Part shown: piece after piece, positions 63,731 to 64,000 of the stretch
Numbering within the stretch: position 1 is the stretch's first letter
Layout of the letters: every line of letters starts with the position of its first letter
DNA from: an uncultured Chitinophaga sp.
Lineage (GTDB): Bacteria; Bacteroidota; Bacteroidia; Cytophagales; Cyclobacteriaceae
Direction: 5' to 3'
DNA: 64,000 bases
Assembly (NCBI GenBank): GCA_902168205.1
Contig: CABHOK010000007.1
Location: 647,180-711,179 of the forward strand
Translations under genes and position numbers: made by a program
Notes under the pieces: generated by a model
Told to the model about the DNA's origin: nothing
What the model saw: only the letters and a program-made list of their open reading frames with translations
Database searches by the model: none

Positions 63731-63868
63731 AGCTGCCAACATCAGCTATAATACATATGCTATATCGTAGGTTCTTAACTTGTGTGCTATTAAATTTCGT
63801 TTGCAACGCGGGACAAAGATGTAGGTATTTACACGCATACGTCTTATAGCTAGGCGTTAGCTGCAAGC
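63731..63868. repeat. attC-like site 4
   Basis: 17-bp arms at 63744-63760 and 63835-63851 (15 of 17 pairs), core boxes TGCCAAC (63734-63740) and GTTAGCT (63856-63862), then GCAAG. The loop, 74 bp, is longer than in sites 1-3, as in variable attC sites of integrons. Confidence 0.75.
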
Positions 63869-63942
63869 GGCTTTGTAAGCTCCCCATATTTAGGACGGCC
63901 ACAAATTAGAAAATTTCATTTATAGTTGTAGTTATAGCCCGC

Positions 63943-63987
63943 TGTGGATTTGTGGGAAACTCTTCCGGAGTTTTCCATAAATCCACG
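63943..63987. repeat. Palindrome at the right edge of the window
   Basis: 20-bp arms 63943-63962 and 63968-63987 pair at 17 positions around a 5-base centre. GTTAGCATA follows directly at 63988. It could be the start of a fifth attC-like site, but the left core box lacks AAC, so this is uncertain. Confidence 0.4.
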
Positions 63988-64000
63988 GTTAGCATATCCA

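Larger units (their letters stand above)
60684..63868 (+). mobile_element. Integron-like element: recombinase, attI-like box and four gene cassettes
   Basis: After the recombinase gene comes a GTTGTGA box (61833-61839) and then four units of 349, 759, 392 and 523 bp, measured between GTT core boxes at 61833, 62182, 62941, 63333 and 63856. Each unit carries one or two small plus-strand ORFs and ends in an attC-like palindrome. Boxes on the left read CACAAC, TACAAC, TACAAC and GCCAAC, and on the right GTTGTAT, GTTGTAG, GTTGGCA and GTTAGCT. A conserved GCAA or GCAAG follows each right box. Architecture matches integrons, with the recombinase gene co-oriented with the cassettes (the inverted type reported in Treponema). 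Confidence 0.8.

Noticed and set aside
63654..63902. Minus-strand ORF across the fourth attC-like site
   Set aside because: It overlaps the end of cassette 4 and the palindrome, and its Cys-rich product matches nothing I know.
60684..64000. Class 1-type integron with antibiotic-resistance cassettes
   Set aside because: No resistance gene motif is present, the recombinase lacks the IntI insertion and its orientation is inverted.

Overview
The window looks like a chromosome segment of a Bacteroidota bacterium, most likely a soil-type Cytophagales. The signs are a SusC/SusD pair, a hybrid two-component sensor fused to an AraC-type regulator, several DUF-type secreted proteins, weak Shine-Dalgarno sites, occasional TAnnTTTG promoter boxes and moderate GC content. 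No rRNA, tRNA or CRISPR array was seen.

Layout. 1-11.7 kb (minus strand) is a polysaccharide utilization locus: GH2, SusC, SusD, GH95 alpha-L-fucosidase and a GH97 enzyme cut by the left edge. The divergent hybrid sensor-regulator at 12.2-16.3 kb is its likely regulator. 16.4-22.1 kb holds a DUF892 ferritin-like protein, a PepSY-like periplasmic protein, an FtsX/MacB-type permease, a 0.9-kb gap rich in hairpins, and a SWIB-domain protein with a histone-H1-like tail. 22.2-26.6 kb is a four-gene operon for a large secreted leucine-rich-repeat protein with three secreted companions. 27-36.5 kb carries a lone receiver protein, a small unknown protein, thioredoxin, a purple-acid-phosphatase-like enzyme, polyphosphate kinase, an MhqD/MhqO-type quinone-detoxification group with a divergent pirin, and a 160-bp MITE. 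36.7-46.9 kb has a GAF-type protein, then a TetR regulator with palindromic operators controlling a TolC-HlyD-ABC-ABC-ABC2-ABC2 exporter of the YbhGFSR/CecR kind, and a retropepsin-like protein. 46.9-58.4 kb has aconitase, ergothioneine synthesis genes egtB-egtD, a three-gene redox/signalling module (cNMP-binding histidine kinase, receiver fused to a thioredoxin-reductase-like flavoprotein, UBP zinc finger), and a fused binding-protein/permease ABC importer of the OpuC/EgtU type. 58.5-60.4 kb has an M20 amidohydrolase and an ABM-fold monooxygenase.

The right end (60.7-64.0 kb) is the most unusual part. A tyrosine recombinase is followed, in the same orientation, by an attI-like box and at least four small gene cassettes. 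Each cassette ends in a long imperfect palindrome bracketed by AAC/GTT core boxes, so the segment has the architecture of an integron. The recombinase lacks the IntI-specific insertion and the gene is inverted compared with class 1 integrons. The cassette genes are small and have no recognised function.

Themes linking the genes are fucosylated glycan degradation, thiol/quinone/redox stress (thioredoxin, ergothioneine, MhqO, pirin, flavoprotein), and gene capture at the right edge. Low-complexity intergenic repeats recur at several sites, and TATA appears over-represented throughout, including in coding sequence.
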